DNA of 64,000 nucleotides from Methanomicrobium antiquum. Lineage in GTDB: Archaea > Halobacteriota > Methanomicrobia > Methanomicrobiales > Methanomicrobiaceae. The stretch lies in NCBI RefSeq assembly GCF_029633915.1, contig NZ_CP091092.1, forward strand, positions 1,240,001 to 1,304,000. The letters are read 5' to 3'. Both the position numbers and the translations under genes were made by a program. The notes beneath the pieces are model-generated. The model saw only the letters and a list, made by a program, of their open reading frames with translations. It was not told the DNA's origin and ran no database searches. Shown one piece after another: positions 27,648 through 37,375 of the stretch; position 1 is the stretch's first letter, and the number at the start of each line of letters is the position of its first letter.

Positions 27648-29312
27648 TTAGTCTTCTTTGAAGAGTGAAATATCAGAAAATCCGACTACATCAAATACTC
27701 CTCTTTCAGTGATTCTAATCTCAGGAATCACAGTTAATGCAAGAAATGAGAGGTACATAAAAGGATTTTTTACCGCACCTGTTAATTTAACAAGCGAATT
27801 TAATTTTTCAAGCTCTGAATTTACATCTTCAAAGGATTTATGAGACATAATTCCCCCGCATTCAAGAGGAAGAACGAAGGATTTTTTATCAACAATAACT
27901 GACATTCCGCCATTTGACTCTTTTAAAAGCTCAACTGCAGAGATTATTTCTTCATCACTGCATCCAACAGCAACAATATTATGGGAATCATGTGATACAG
28001 AGGATGCAATTGCACCACATTTCATTTTAAAGCCGTTTACAAGACCTATGCCTGCCTTTTTACCACGATAGCGATCACATACAACACATTTCAAAATATC
28101 TCCGTTTAAATCAGGCAGTTTTGAAGTATCTGTCAGTTTTGTTATGTGCCTTGTAATAATCTGTCCTTCAATTATTCCTGCAATATTTGCAATTTTTTTG
28201 CCTCGTTCTAATTTGATTATTTCGTCTATACGTGCAGTTTTAAACCCGGTTTTTAAGCAAGTTGGCTTTTTATATCCTAAATCTCTTATTTCAACTCCGG
28301 ACTTATAAGTCTTTAAGACTTTAAATTCTTCTGAGTCATCAATGACACAGAAATCTGCAATTCTTCCCGGAGTTAATGAACCTCTGTCAAAAAGACCAAA
28401 TCTCTCTGCCGGAGAAAGTGTTGCCATTCTGTATGCAAGTTCAGGCTGAAGACCGCATTTTATTGCCTTTCGGATACAGTCGTCAATATGCCCGTCATTG
28501 ACAAGCATATCAGCATGCCTGTCATCGGTTGCAAACATGCATCTTGAAACAGTGCATGAATTTACTACAGGTATAAGTTCAGAGAGATTTTTCTCTGTTG
28601 AACCTTCACGTAGCATAATATACATTCCCTTTTCAAGCTTTTCCAAAGCCTCATCCTTATTTGTACACTCATGATCGCTTGAAATACCCTGCAGAATATA
28701 AGCGTTTAACTCCTTTCCCAAAAGAAGCGGACAATGCCCGTCAATATTTTTAAAAATCTCTAATTTTTTAAAGACTTCATCATCACCTGACAAAACTCCG
28801 GGATAATTCATCATCTCGCCAAGTCCGATTACAAAATTTTTATCAGAAAATTCTTTTATATCATCGGAATCTAAAACAGCGCCGCCCATATCCATATTTG
28901 TTGCAGGAACGCATGACGGAATCATATAAAAAATATCCAAAGCTGTTTTTTCAGCCTCTGAAATCATATATTCTATGCCCTTTTTTCCGGCAACATTTGC
29001 GATTTCATGGGGATCAGCGATTATTGCCGTTGTTCCTCTTAAAAGGACAAGACGTCCGTATTCTGCCGGTGTTAAAAGAGAGCTTTCAATATGAACGTGG
29101 GCGTCAATCAGTCCGGGAATGATTTTTGCACCATTCAGATCTGTTTCTTTTTCCCCCTCATAATCTCCCTCACCTATTATTATTCCATCTTTTACTGCAA
29201 TATTCTGCTTCTTCCAGCCACAGGTAAAAGGATTAAAGGTGTTTGCATTCAAAAAGACAACATCTGCTTTTTCCTTTCCAAGAGCGACATTTAAAAGTTT
29301 TTTCTGAGTCAT
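27648..29312 (-). CDS. ade: Adenine deaminase
   Basis: Ade converts adenine to hypoxanthine in purine salvage. The length (about 554 residues from ATG 29312) fits the two-domain Ade family of the amidohydrolase fold. Metal motifs: LIDAHVHIESS near 60, IIADPHEIANV near 95, the GHCPLLLGKELNAYI region and FATDDRHADML near 260. The C-terminal cytosine-deaminase-like domain carries SHDSHNIVAVGCSD. In-frame TTG three codons upstream is possible. Confidence 0.93.
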   Translation of the reverse strand: MTQKKLLNVALGKEKADVVFLNANTFNPFTCGWKKQNIAVKDGIIIGEGDYEGEKETDLNGAKIIPGLIDAHVHIESSLLTPAEYGRLVLLRGTTAIIADPHEIANVAGKKGIEYMISEAEKTALDIFYMIPSCVPATNMDMGGAVLDSDDIKEFSDKNFVIGLGEMMNYPGVLSGDDEVFKKLEIFKNIDGHCPLLLGKELNAYILQGISSDHECTNKDEALEKLEKGMYIMLREGSTEKNLSELIPVVNSCTVSRCMFATDDRHADMLVNDGHIDDCIRKAIKCGLQPELAYRMATLSPAERFGLFDRGSLTPGRIADFCVIDDSEEFKVLKTYKSGVEIRDLGYKKPTCLKTGFKTARIDEIIKLERGKKIANIAGIIEGQIITRHITKLTDTSKLPDLNGDILKCVVCDRYRGKKAGIGLVNGFKMKCGAIASSVSHDSHNIVAVGCSDEEIISAVELLKESNGGMSVIVDKKSFVLPLECGGIMSHKSFEDVNSELEKLNSLVKLTGAVKNPFMYLSFLALTVIPEIRITERGVFDVVGFSDISLFKED

Positions 29313-29384
29313 TTTTATCAAAATTTTATCAATTCTTTAACTTCTTGATCAATTTTAAAATTTTGGAATTTTTCAAATTGTTAA

Positions 29385-29747
29385 TTAAATAGTAAGGTCG
29401 CGTATTTCTGCTGATTTTCGGGTTTTATCCTTTAAAACATACAAATACATCTTATAATTTCCCTTTTCAAGCACTACCGGAAATGAATATTCATTTAGTC
29501 CGGGCTTTAGGTTGAATGTGCCAACACACTGTTTATATTCCTTCTGTCTGAAGTCATCGAGGCTGAAAACCGTTATCTGAATTGTTGTGATTGTTTCTTC
29601 GTCAGCATTGTTGTTAACCTCAAATACCAGCTTTTTTTCACTGTCATTATATGTAAGATCACCAAACGAATAATTCATGCATCCTGACAGAGCGGCCATT
29701 ACTGCAAGCAGAAACATTAAAGCAATAATCTCTTTTCGAATGGACAT
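29385..29747 (-). CDS. Small lipoprotein, unknown function
   Basis: A 120-residue protein with a signal sequence ending in the lipobox-like LSGC (Cys22), followed by one beta-rich domain (SFGDLTYNDSEKKLVFEVNN...). Probably lipid-anchored on the outer face of the membrane. I do not recognise the domain; the pattern LKPGLNEYSFPVVLEKGNYKMY suggests a small FxLYD- or CARDB-like beta sandwich. Two further lipobox proteins of similar size occur at 52-53 kb. Confidence 0.65.
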   Translation of the reverse strand: MSIRKEIIALMFLLAVMAALSGCMNYSFGDLTYNDSEKKLVFEVNNNADEETITTIQITVFSLDDFRQKEYKQCVGTFNLKPGLNEYSFPVVLEKGNYKMYLYVLKDKTRKSAEIRDLTI

Positions 29748-29801
29748 TAATTCAATGTGAAACCGCTAAGACTTAAATCATTCGCAATGATTCATTAAAT
29801 T

Positions 29802-29868
29802 TGGTATGAAAATTACTTCATAACGTAAATGAAACTGTTTCATAAAATAAAATTTCATGGATTTTTTA
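29802..29868 (+). repeat. Intergenic modular repeat, copy F (diverged module 2)
   Basis: A forward, module-2-like copy: GGTATGAAAATTACTTCATA, then AAATGAAACTG and the palindromic end TTTCATAAAATAAAATTTCA. It lies in the spacer between the lipoprotein and the ParA-like gene. Confidence 0.6.
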
Positions 29869-29960
29869 GTGAAATTCTGATTTTTGGGATAATAAGATCT
29901 GGTTTTCATAACAAAATTTATTCATATCCACACCCTTTTTTTTAGATCCTTGCCCTTTTC

Positions 29961-30060
29961 TTTCTGTACTTACCCTTTTCTTTCTGTACTTACCCTTTTC
30001 TTTCTGTACTTACCCTTTTCTTTCTGTACTTACCCTTTTCTTTCTGTACTTACCCTTTTT
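29961..30060. repeat. Tandem array of a 20-bp unit, five perfect copies
   Basis: The unit TTTCTGTACTTACCCTTTTC is repeated exactly five times with a 20-bp period; degenerate half-units flank it (about 29932-29960 and 30061-30076). It ends 258 bases before the ParA-like gene. There are no spacers, so it is not a CRISPR array. Iteron-like arrays near parA genes can act as partition sites, which is only a suggestion here. The rest of the 570-bp spacer holds repeat copy F and A/T-rich DNA. Confidence 0.9.
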
Positions 30061-30317
30061 CTCCTTATACTTACCCGAAATTCCGAAATATTCAGGATTT
30101 GCTATTCCAAAGTTTTAATTCTGTAAAATTTACATAAACGGGTGATAAAAACGATAAAAATAATTTCATTTGACATAAACTATGGATTTCGCCAGATTTT
30201 TTTTGTAATCATTTTTAAAAAAGTCCGGAATTTGTATTGATTAATCTTCGATTAATCTTCGTTATCTTTTTTAGCATAACAAACTATAGAGATAAATGAA
30301 TAAAGGATGGTGATTTT

Positions 30318-31160
30318 ATAACAGTAATTACTTTTGCACATCATAAAGGAGGTACCGGAAAAACAACCTCATGCCTCAGCATTGCAGGCTGTCTTTTAAA
30401 GAGCAATGAAAAATTACTGATAATTGACTGTGATCCACAGGCCAATGCTACAACAGGCCTTGGAGTTGACCCTGAAAAACAGTCAAAAAACATGTATGAT
30501 GTTTTCATGAATGTTTTTGAAGGGTTTCCTGATATCTCATTAAAAGATGTAATTATAAAAACATCATCAGGAATTGATCTTGCACCATCCTCACTGGACC
30601 TTGTTGGAGTTGAACCTTACCTTTATAGTATAAATGAGAGGGCTTTCGTCTTAAAAGAGGCAATAAAGCCGCTTTTGAATGAATACAGATATATCTTGAT
30701 AGACACTCCTCCTAGTATGGGTCAGTTTGTGATAAACGGACTTATAGCAGCAGACAGAATTGTTTTGACTCTTGATGAAAGTATCTTCGCTCAAAAGGGC
30801 CTTGAAAGCTTAAATTACATCTTTGAGGACATAAAAGAAAATACAGGAAAAAATAAATCACCAGACATGGCAATTTTCACTCGCGCAGGAACACTACATC
30901 AAAGAAAATCTCCAATGGAAGAGATAAAAAGTGCATTCAAACAATTGTTTTCATCCAAAAATCCGGATGATACTGAAAAAAAGCGTCAGGATGAACTTGA
31001 GGCAGAAGTAAAAAAGATGATTAAGGAAGTATATTCTGTCCCATATGACCCGGAGATATACAGAGCCCAAAAAGAAGGAATGCCTGTTACAAATATCTCG
31101 CCTGAGAGTCCGGCCTCACAAAAATACAGAGAAATTTCTGAAATAATTAAAAAGTGGTGA
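30318..31160 (+). CDS. ParA/MinD-family ATPase, apparent AUA start
   Basis: A 280-residue ParA-like protein: deviant Walker A in FAHHKGGTGKTT, LLIIDCDPQANATTGLG, Walker B-like YILIDTPPS and the VLTLDESIFAQKGLE switch region. ParA ATPases position DNA or protein cargo. No ATG, GTG or TTG occurs in frame between the TGA at 30297 and the Walker A, and the first ATG (30492) lies well past it. ATA at 30318 sits five bases after GGTG, the best ribosome site, so I take ATA as start. The stop is 6 bases before the chemoreceptor gene, so they form an operon; by analogy with PpfA-TlpT, it may place that receptor cluster. Confidence 0.82.
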   Translation: MTVITFAHHKGGTGKTTSCLSIAGCLLKSNEKLLIIDCDPQANATTGLGVDPEKQSKNMYDVFMNVFEGFPDISLKDVIIKTSSGIDLAPSSLDLVGVEPYLYSINERAFVLKEAIKPLLNEYRYILIDTPPSMGQFVINGLIAADRIVLTLDESIFAQKGLESLNYIFEDIKENTGKNKSPDMAIFTRAGTLHQRKSPMEEIKSAFKQLFSSKNPDDTEKKRQDELEAEVKKMIKEVYSVPYDPEIYRAQKEGMPVTNISPESPASQKYREISEIIKKW

Positions 31161-31166
31161 TGAAAA

Positions 31167-34121
31167 ATGGCAGATGAAAAAATAAAACAAAACAGACCCG
31201 GAAGAAAAGCTCTTTTCACCGGCGCGGCAATCCCAAAAGAAGTACAATCACTCTCTGCTGATGAAAAGGTCTCTGAATTCATTTCAAAAACCACAGAAAT
31301 TTTAAGAGATTATACCTCAGGAAACCAGGGCGCAAGATTAGAGAATGACCAAAAAGACGAAAAACTGTCTGGTCTTGCAATAGAAATAAACAGACTGCTT
31401 GAAAATTACGAGTCAGACCTGGAAAAAATTAAATCTTCTGATATAATATCCGACAATCAAAACATAATAATTTCAGAAGATTCTCAAAATTTAAAAGATT
31501 CAGAGGAATTTTTAAAAGAATTAAAAGATGTTCAGATAATGGCAGAGGAATACAGGGAAGCTGTTTTTGAAAAGGAAAAATTAATCGAAGAATATCAAAA
31601 AATTATTGAAGATAACAAAAAAACAATTGAAATTTTAAAACCAGATCTTGAAATATATGAAACTGAAAATGAGAAATTAAAATCAATAATTCAGCAAAAC
31701 GAAAACAAAATAATTGACTTAAATAAAGAAATAAGCGATTTGAAAGAAGAAATTGTCGTTTTTAAAGAGAGTGAAAACAACTCTGAAACATCAAAATATG
31801 AAGAAGAAATAAAATCCTTAAATGAAGAAATAATCACTCTTAAAGAATTAAACCAGAGACTTTCAAAAAATGTTGAGGAAAATGATGATGAATTTGAAAA
31901 GCTCCGGCAAAAGTACGAAGAGGAGATAAAAACTGCCACTGAGAAAGCATATCTTGATGCTGAAAACAAAACTTCTGAAAAAATAAAAATTTTTGAGGCA
32001 GAAACAGAAAATTTAAATCTTCTAATTCTTAAGAAGGAAGATATTGTCTCAGAGATGATATCAGAGCTTAATTCAAAAGAAAATATTTTGAACGAATATA
32101 AATCAAAACTCTCTGAACATGAAAATATTCTTCAAAAAGAAAAAACTGCCCTTTCTGAAAAAGACAAAGTCATTGCCGAACTAAAAGACGAAATTCAAAA
32201 AGTAATAACAGACACAAAAACTGACTCAGAAGAGGAAGAAAAACGACTAAAAATTATAGAAACATTAAAGAAACGCTCAGAGACAATTGTTCAGCAAAAC
32301 CCAATGCCGATAATTCTTGTAAATTCTTCATATAACATAATTGTTGCAAACAAGGCTTATGAAGATATGGCCGGAATCTCTGTTAATGATGCAAAAAGAA
32401 TGAATCTTCGCGACTTTGAGATTCTTGAAAAATCAGGGGACGGCATATCCAAAGTTCTTAAAACAGGTAAAAGAAGTCTTTCTGAATTAAAGATTAAACT
32501 ACCGGCAGGAATACGCTTCCTGAAACAGTACGGTATTCCAATAAGAAAAAACGGCCAGGTTTCTGAAATTCTAATTGTTTATGTCGATATAACCCATGAG
32601 ATGAATAAGGCCGAAGAGATAAAATCCCAGATGAAAGAGATTGATGTCTTGAAAAAACGCTCAGAGACAATTGTTCAGCAAAACCCGATGCCGATAATTC
32701 TCCTAAGTAAAAATCTTGATATTTTAGTCTCAAACAATTCATTTGAGAAGATAAGCGGAATTGAAAGACATGCGCTTTTAAAGATGAATTTAAAAGACTT
32801 CATATTTGAAGATAAAAAAGGCGATGATATCTCTACTGTTTTCTCATCCAAAAAGCGCTCATATGGAGAGGTTTCATTCAAAACTCCCCTTGAAACTCAC
32901 GTCCTTGAACAATACGCAATTCCCATAATGGACGAGAAAGAGAATATCTCAACCGTTCTTGTCGTTTACAACGAAATAACCAGGCTTAGGAAGAATGAAA
33001 AAGACCTTCAGGAATTAATGGAGAAGGTACAAAAAGAAGCAGTCTGTCTTGAAGAAAGTGCTAAAGAGATAACATCCGGCATGCTTGAACTTGCAGACAA
33101 AAATCTCAATATCAGATCAAAAATTTCAGATAACGATCCTCTAAAGATTCTGAAGGAAAATTTCAACAATTCTGTTCTGTCAATAAAAGAGTTAATCCGC
33201 GATATTGCATCAAAAACAGATAATATTGAAGAAACAGCTGACGGACTTTTCAAAAATAACGAAAGTATCTCAGATGCCGCTCAAAAAATGGCACAAAATG
33301 CATATGAGTCTTTCGACTTTACAGAAGACCTCACAAAACATTTTGAAAAAATCAGCAATGGCATTTCTGATCTTTCAGCATCAATAGAAGAAATTTCAAG
33401 TACTACTCAGGATGTCATGCAAAAAACACTTTATGCGGAGAAAGAAGGTAGGGAAGCGGCCGCAATAGGAAAAGAAGCATTTGACAAGATGGAGGCTGTT
33501 GGAGAAATTTCCAAGAAGAGTGTTCAGGAAATTAATTCTCTCAATTATGAGATAGAAAAAATCAACGATATTGTAAAATTAATCAACGGAATCGCAGAAC
33601 AAACAAATATGCTTGCATTGAATGCCGCAATTGAAGCGGCACGCGCAGGAGAAAACGGAAGAGGATTTGCTGTTGTCGCAGGAGAAGTAAAGAATCTTGC
33701 AGGGGAATCCAAAAAAGCAACACTGCAGATACAGGAATTAATCACAAGTATCCAGAAGAACAGTCAGAATACTACCGATTCAATGCACCATGTTGATGAA
33801 GAGATAAAAGTTGGAATCAAGAGTACAAATGCGGCGATTGAAGCATTAAACAAAATTGTTGAGGAGATAGTAGTTGCATCAGGCAGTATGACTGAAATCT
33901 CCAAGGCAACTGATATACAGGCACAGGAGACAAATGTCTTTATGCAGCTTGTTGATGCCGCAAATGAAATCAACAGGGAAAACAAAAAACGAACAGAAAA
34001 TATTACAGCATTAGCAGAGGAGATTTCATCAACAACAGATGAAGTAGGAGAAATATCAAATTCAATGCATGAAATGTCTATAGAATTAAAAGATGCAATG
34101 AATAAATTCAGAATTGAATGA
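31167..34121 (+). CDS. Cytoplasmic methyl-accepting chemotaxis protein with two PAS domains
   Basis: A 984-residue soluble receptor, with no membrane segment. Order: a short basic N-terminus ([15 protein letters not shown]), a long coiled coil (about 45-370, rich in Glu/Lys), PAS domain 1 (about 372-490), PAS domain 2 (about 495-610), a HAMP-like linker, then the MCP signalling domain (about 690-984) with the hairpin tip [21 protein letters not shown] and [13 protein letters not shown] near 810-840. It should signal to CheA/CheW. The start ATG lies behind GGTGATG and follows the ParA-like gene by 6 bases. The N-terminal basic stretch could bind the ParA partner (inference). Confidence 0.92.
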   Translation: MADEKIKQNRPGRKALFTGAAIPKEVQSLSADEKVSEFISKTTEILRDYTSGNQGARLENDQKDEKLSGLAIEINRLLENYESDLEKIKSSDIISDNQNIIISEDSQNLKDSEEFLKELKDVQIMAEEYREAVFEKEKLIEEYQKIIEDNKKTIEILKPDLEIYETENEKLKSIIQQNENKIIDLNKEISDLKEEIVVFKESENNSETSKYEEEIKSLNEEIITLKELNQRLSKNVEENDDEFEKLRQKYEEEIKTATEKAYLDAENKTSEKIKIFEAETENLNLLILKKEDIVSEMISELNSKENILNEYKSKLSEHENILQKEKTALSEKDKVIAELKDEIQKVITDTKTDSEEEEKRLKIIETLKKRSETIVQQNPMPIILVNSSYNIIVANKAYEDMAGISVNDAKRMNLRDFEILEKSGDGISKVLKTGKRSLSELKIKLPAGIRFLKQYGIPIRKNGQVSEILIVYVDITHEMNKAEEIKSQMKEIDVLKKRSETIVQQNPMPIILLSKNLDILVSNNSFEKISGIERHALLKMNLKDFIFEDKKGDDISTVFSSKKRSYGEVSFKTPLETHVLEQYAIPIMDEKENISTVLVVYNEITRLRKNEKDLQELMEKVQKEAVCLEESAKEITSGMLELADKNLNIRSKISDNDPLKILKENFNNSVLSIKELIRDIASKTDNIEETADGLFKNNESISDAAQKMAQNAYESFDFTEDLTKHFEKISNGISDLSASIEEISSTTQDVMQKTLYAEKEGREAAAIGKEAFDKMEAVGEISKKSVQEINSLNYEIEKINDIVKLINGIAEQTNMLALNAAIEAARAGENGRGFAVVAGEVKNLAGESKKATLQIQELITSIQKNSQNTTDSMHHVDEEIKVGIKSTNAAIEALNKIVEEIVVASGSMTEISKATDIQAQETNVFMQLVDAANEINRENKKRTENITALAEEISSTTDEVGEISNSMHEMSIELKDAMNKFRIE

Positions 34122-34208
34122 AAACCATTCATAAAATAAATATTCTAATATTCCATGCAAACGATAATAATAACAATAGTAATGGTGATGAAAATCACAA
34201 AATAATTC

Positions 34209-34369
34209 GCTATGAAAGTCAAAAATCCCTGATAGACTTATCATCACTTTTTTGTGTGATGAAAAAAGCTCATCATGTGCGTTTTACATGAAATTTAAAT
34301 TCGTAACTTACTTAATTTGGTAACTTACATGAAAAGTTTTCATGAAAATATAATTTCATGAACGTTTTT
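34209..34369 (+). repeat. Intergenic modular hairpin repeat, copy G (complete)
   Basis: A complete two-module forward copy between convergent genes (chemoreceptor and eif5A). It starts GCTATGAAAGTCAAAAATCC, has the TGATGAAAAAAGCTCATCAT core, a disrupted GTTAC hairpin in module 2 (insert CTTAATTTG) and ends TTTCATGAACGTTTTT. Confidence 0.85.
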
Positions 34370-34466
34370 AATGCAAATCACTTTTTTTAATTAATAAAAT
34401 TACAATTCTGAATCAATAAATAAAATACAAAAATTATGATATTGACTTATATCATTGAATTATTCA

Positions 34467-34847
34467 CTAATTATCAAGTTTTTTCTTACCCATAGAAGAA
34501 ATGTATGGAACTTCGGTTCCTGCTTCAAGTTTGGATGCTTCTTCTTCTGTGATTGTAAGCTCAAACATATCAAAGTCCTTAATGTCCATAAACTGAACTG
34601 TTGCACCGGAAATTGAAATTACCTGGGCTGATTTGCGCTCTACAATAGGAACATATGTCTTTGCTGATACAGGCTGAACAATTGAACGTTTTACACCATC
34701 AAAAATGCCTACTGCATCAATCCTTGATTTTGCCGCACCGTGTTTTCCAGGCTTTGAAGTAGCAATGCCAAGAATTTTGCATGGCTCTTCCTCTATAACG
34801 ACATATCTTCCCTCTTTTAATTTTCCAATTTCAGTCTGTTCTTTCAT
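34467..34847 (-). CDS. eif5a: Translation factor aIF5A
   Basis: Archaeal IF5A helps ribosomes through difficult peptide bonds. It has 126 residues from ATG 34847 (a TTG three codons upstream is also in frame). The hypusine loop TSKPGKHGAAK is present, with the modified lysine at K35. N-terminal SH3-like and C-terminal OB-fold halves are of normal length. It has its own short upstream region and diverges from suhB. Confidence 0.95.
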   Translation of the reverse strand: MKEQTEIGKLKEGRYVVIEEEPCKILGIATSKPGKHGAAKSRIDAVGIFDGVKRSIVQPVSAKTYVPIVERKSAQVISISGATVQFMDIKDFDMFELTITEEEASKLEAGTEVPYISSMGKKKLDN

Positions 34848-34928
34848 AATAATCAAACTCTATTATGTATATTACAATCAACTTAAATAAATTCAACGAA
34901 GAATCATGAAATATACAGGTACGAAATA

Positions 34929-35705
34929 ATGAATTTTCAGGATTGCTGTGAAGAGATCGCAAACGAAGTGAAAAGTGCAATAATTCCATATGTAGGAAGG
35001 CCTGAAGCGGCAGAATTCATCAGACAGGGCGCTGATGGCACACCAACAAAAAAAATTGACCAGATCGCAGAAGATATAGTCATCAGGTATTTAAAGGAAA
35101 AAAAAATCTGCAGTATGGTGATTAGTGAAGAGGCAGGATGTGAAGAGATTGGCGGGAAATCAGGGACAATATACCTGGATCCGGTTGACGGCACACACAA
35201 CGCAATAACAGGAAACCCATTTTATGCACTTTCAATTGCATTTGCCGAGGATGGAGTTATAAAAAAAGCCTACGTTAAAGACTTAGCCCACGGAGAATCT
35301 TTTTATGCGGAAAAAGATAAAGGAGCCTTCTGCAACGGAATAAAAGTAAAAGTTTCAGATACCGAATTCCTCGATAAAAGTACAATAAGTGTTTACGGGA
35401 AAAAATTTGATCCTGAAACTATCGTTAAAATTGGTGAGAAAATACGCAGATGGAGACTTTACGGGGCATCGGCACTTGAACTCTGTTATGTCGGATGCGC
35501 AAGATTAGACGGGTTTATTGATCTAAGAAATACCCTGCGTGTCACAGACGCCGCCGCAGGAATGCTTTTCTGCAAAGAGGCGGGAGGCACAGTAACTGAT
35601 AAGTGCGGCAGACCCATACAGTTTTCAGACGATGTCAGCCGTGGAGAATGTCTTATCGCTACAAACGGTCTGATACACAAAAAAACCATTGAATATCTGA
35701 GGTGA
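34929..35705 (+). CDS. suhB: Bifunctional inositol-1-monophosphatase / fructose-1,6-bisphosphatase
   Basis: A 258-residue archaeal IMPase/FBPase (class IV). Metal motifs are clear: SEEAG near 65, DPVDGTHN near 83-90, and the second site GASALELCYVGCARLDGF near 180-200. These enzymes act in gluconeogenesis and in making inositol-based solutes or lipids. The ATG lies behind AGGT. Its stop overlaps the ribosome site of nadK, so the two genes are co-transcribed; the same pair is common in archaea. Confidence 0.92.
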   Translation: MNFQDCCEEIANEVKSAIIPYVGRPEAAEFIRQGADGTPTKKIDQIAEDIVIRYLKEKKICSMVISEEAGCEEIGGKSGTIYLDPVDGTHNAITGNPFYALSIAFAEDGVIKKAYVKDLAHGESFYAEKDKGAFCNGIKVKVSDTEFLDKSTISVYGKKFDPETIVKIGEKIRRWRLYGASALELCYVGCARLDGFIDLRNTLRVTDAAAGMLFCKEAGGTVTDKCGRPIQFSDDVSRGECLIATNGLIHKKTIEYLR

Positions 35706-35709
35706 TTTT

Positions 35710-36528
35710 ATTAGATTTGTGCTGGTCGCAAGGCCTGATGATGAAAAAGCTCTAAGCCTTGCAGACGAATTGTCCATATTTTTAGAAGAGCGCGGTCACA
35801 GCATAATCTGTGAGAATAAAACATCTATAGCACTGGGAAATGGTGATGGTATAGATATTTCATCCTTAAAAGGGGATGCCGCAGTAGTTATCGGAGGAGA
35901 CGGAACAGTCCTTCATACTGTAAGACAGCTTGAAAACCAGATTCCAATAATAGGAATCAACAGAGGGCGCGTTGGATTCTTAACCGATATCGAACCTGAA
36001 GAAGCCAAAGAATATCTCCTTAAAATCGAGGCAGGAAATTATGCAATCGAAAAGAGAATGCGCCTTTCACTGAGTGTTGATGGTGAATACATTGGCCAAG
36101 CATTAAACGAGGCTGTAATTGTCTCATCGCGGCCTGCAAAAATCCTTCAGCTGACAATAAATATCGACCATGTTCCGGCTGAAAGATTCAGGGCAGACGG
36201 AGTCATTATAAGCACTGCGACTGGTTCAACCGGATATGCGATGAGTGCCGGCGGTCCGATTGTTGACCCGTGGATAGACGGCTTTTTAATAGTTCCTCTT
36301 GCACCTTATTATCTCTCATCACGACCGCATTTAATCAGCAGTAAAAGAAGATTAAGAGTTGAACTTGACAGCACAAAACCGGCGGATTTGGTTGTTGACG
36401 GCCAGCATATAATGGAAGTTTTCAACGGCAATGTCCTTTCGATTGAAAAATCACAAAAACCTGCACTCTTTATTAACGCCGGTAAAAATTTCTTTGCAAA
36501 AGTTGACAGCAAATTAAAAACCCTTTAA
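35710..36528 (+). CDS. nadK: NAD kinase, apparent AUU start
   Basis: NAD kinase makes NADP from NAD. Family motifs: GGDGTVLHTVRQL near 60, INRGRVGFLTDI near 81, and TGSTGYAMSAGGPIVDP near 170. The expected N-terminal strand RFVLVARPDDEKAL starts right after ATT 35710, which lies five bases after the GGTG ribosome site; an in-frame TGA precedes it at 35698. The only canonical alternative, GTG 35719, would remove part of this strand and lies 15 bases past GGTG. I therefore choose ATT. The downstream partner of suhB. Confidence 0.88.
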   Translation: MRFVLVARPDDEKALSLADELSIFLEERGHSIICENKTSIALGNGDGIDISSLKGDAAVVIGGDGTVLHTVRQLENQIPIIGINRGRVGFLTDIEPEEAKEYLLKIEAGNYAIEKRMRLSLSVDGEYIGQALNEAVIVSSRPAKILQLTINIDHVPAERFRADGVIISTATGSTGYAMSAGGPIVDPWIDGFLIVPLAPYYLSSRPHLISSKRRLRVELDSTKPADLVVDGQHIMEVFNGNVLSIEKSQKPALFINAGKNFFAKVDSKLKTL

Positions 36529-36597
36529 TTTAGCTTTTAATCAGGTTATGAAAATTTATGGTGAAATAATTATCTCAGGTTAAAATTCTCTTTTTAA

Positions 36598-36720
36598 AAA
36601 AACGTTCATGAAAAAAAAATTTTTCATGTACTATTTCATGAAAATTATAATTTGATTTTCATGCTAAAATTCGTTTTTAAAAAAATGTTCATTAAACAAA
36701 TTTTTCATGGACGTTTTTAT
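36598..36720. repeat. Intergenic modular repeat, copy H (strongly diverged)
   Basis: Contains AAAACGTTCATGAAAAAA and the closing TTTTTCATGGACGTTTTTAT in opposing orientation, so it looks like two degraded ends facing each other. It occupies the spacer between nadK and the ACT protein, otherwise A/T-rich with no gene seen. Confidence 0.5.
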
Positions 36721-36874
36721 GGTAAATTTCTTTCAAAAAAAAAGTTTATCAAATCATATTTCATGCAAAAATCAATAGATATTTTTTGCTAAAACTGAAT
36801 TTTAAAAATCATTTCTTTTTGTATAAGACTTATCTTCTTTTGAGTTCAAAATGAAATGAAAGGTGTCTTACTAT

Positions 36875-37375
36875 ATGCAGGTATCAATGAAACTTGAGAT
36901 AATGGACTCACCAGGTCAGCTCGTAAATGCGTTAAAACCGATATCGGATGCAGGCGGAAATATAAAATCTGTTATTCATGAAAGAGATCCCTTATCCGAG
37001 AGCAAGACTTTGGATGTTGAAATAACACTTGAACTGCCAAAAGACAGACTTGAGTCTTTAAAGGAGACGCTTAAAAAAAGCGGAGTTTCAATAGTAAGAA
37101 TAGGCGAAGAGCGTTTTTTAATCAGAAAATCTGTCATTTTAATAGGTCACCTTATGCACACAGACTTAAGCGATACTGTAGACAGAATCGATGCAACAGG
37201 TTTTGCTGAGGTAGGAGAACTTCAGATGATAATGCCTGCGATAGATGAACCAACCTCTGCTAAAATGACACTTAAATCTGACAGTCTTGAGGATATAAAC
37301 CGTGCAATGGAAATATTAAGAGTAATTGCCGTTCAAAAAGAGATTTTAATTGTTGAACCTCTGGAGGGCATCTGA
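36875..37375 (+). CDS. ACT-domain regulatory protein
   Basis: About 166 residues with an N-terminal ACT domain (MKLEIMDSPGQLVNALKPISDAGGNI, residues 5-75) and a second, less clear ACT-like half (DLSDTVDRIDATGFAEVGEL...). ACT domains bind amino acids. The gene overlaps hom by one base, so it probably senses a threonine- or methionine-type end product for homoserine dehydrogenase (inference). Start ATG 36875 behind AAAGGTG; the GTG in that site (36863) is an in-frame alternative. Confidence 0.82.
   Translation: MQVSMKLEIMDSPGQLVNALKPISDAGGNIKSVIHERDPLSESKTLDVEITLELPKDRLESLKETLKKSGVSIVRIGEERFLIRKSVILIGHLMHTDLSDTVDRIDATGFAEVGELQMIMPAIDEPTSAKMTLKSDSLEDINRAMEILRVIAVQKEILIVEPLEGI

Noticed and set aside
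29961-30060. Tandem 20-bp units as a CRISPR array
   Set aside because: The units abut with no unique spacers and no cas genes are nearby.
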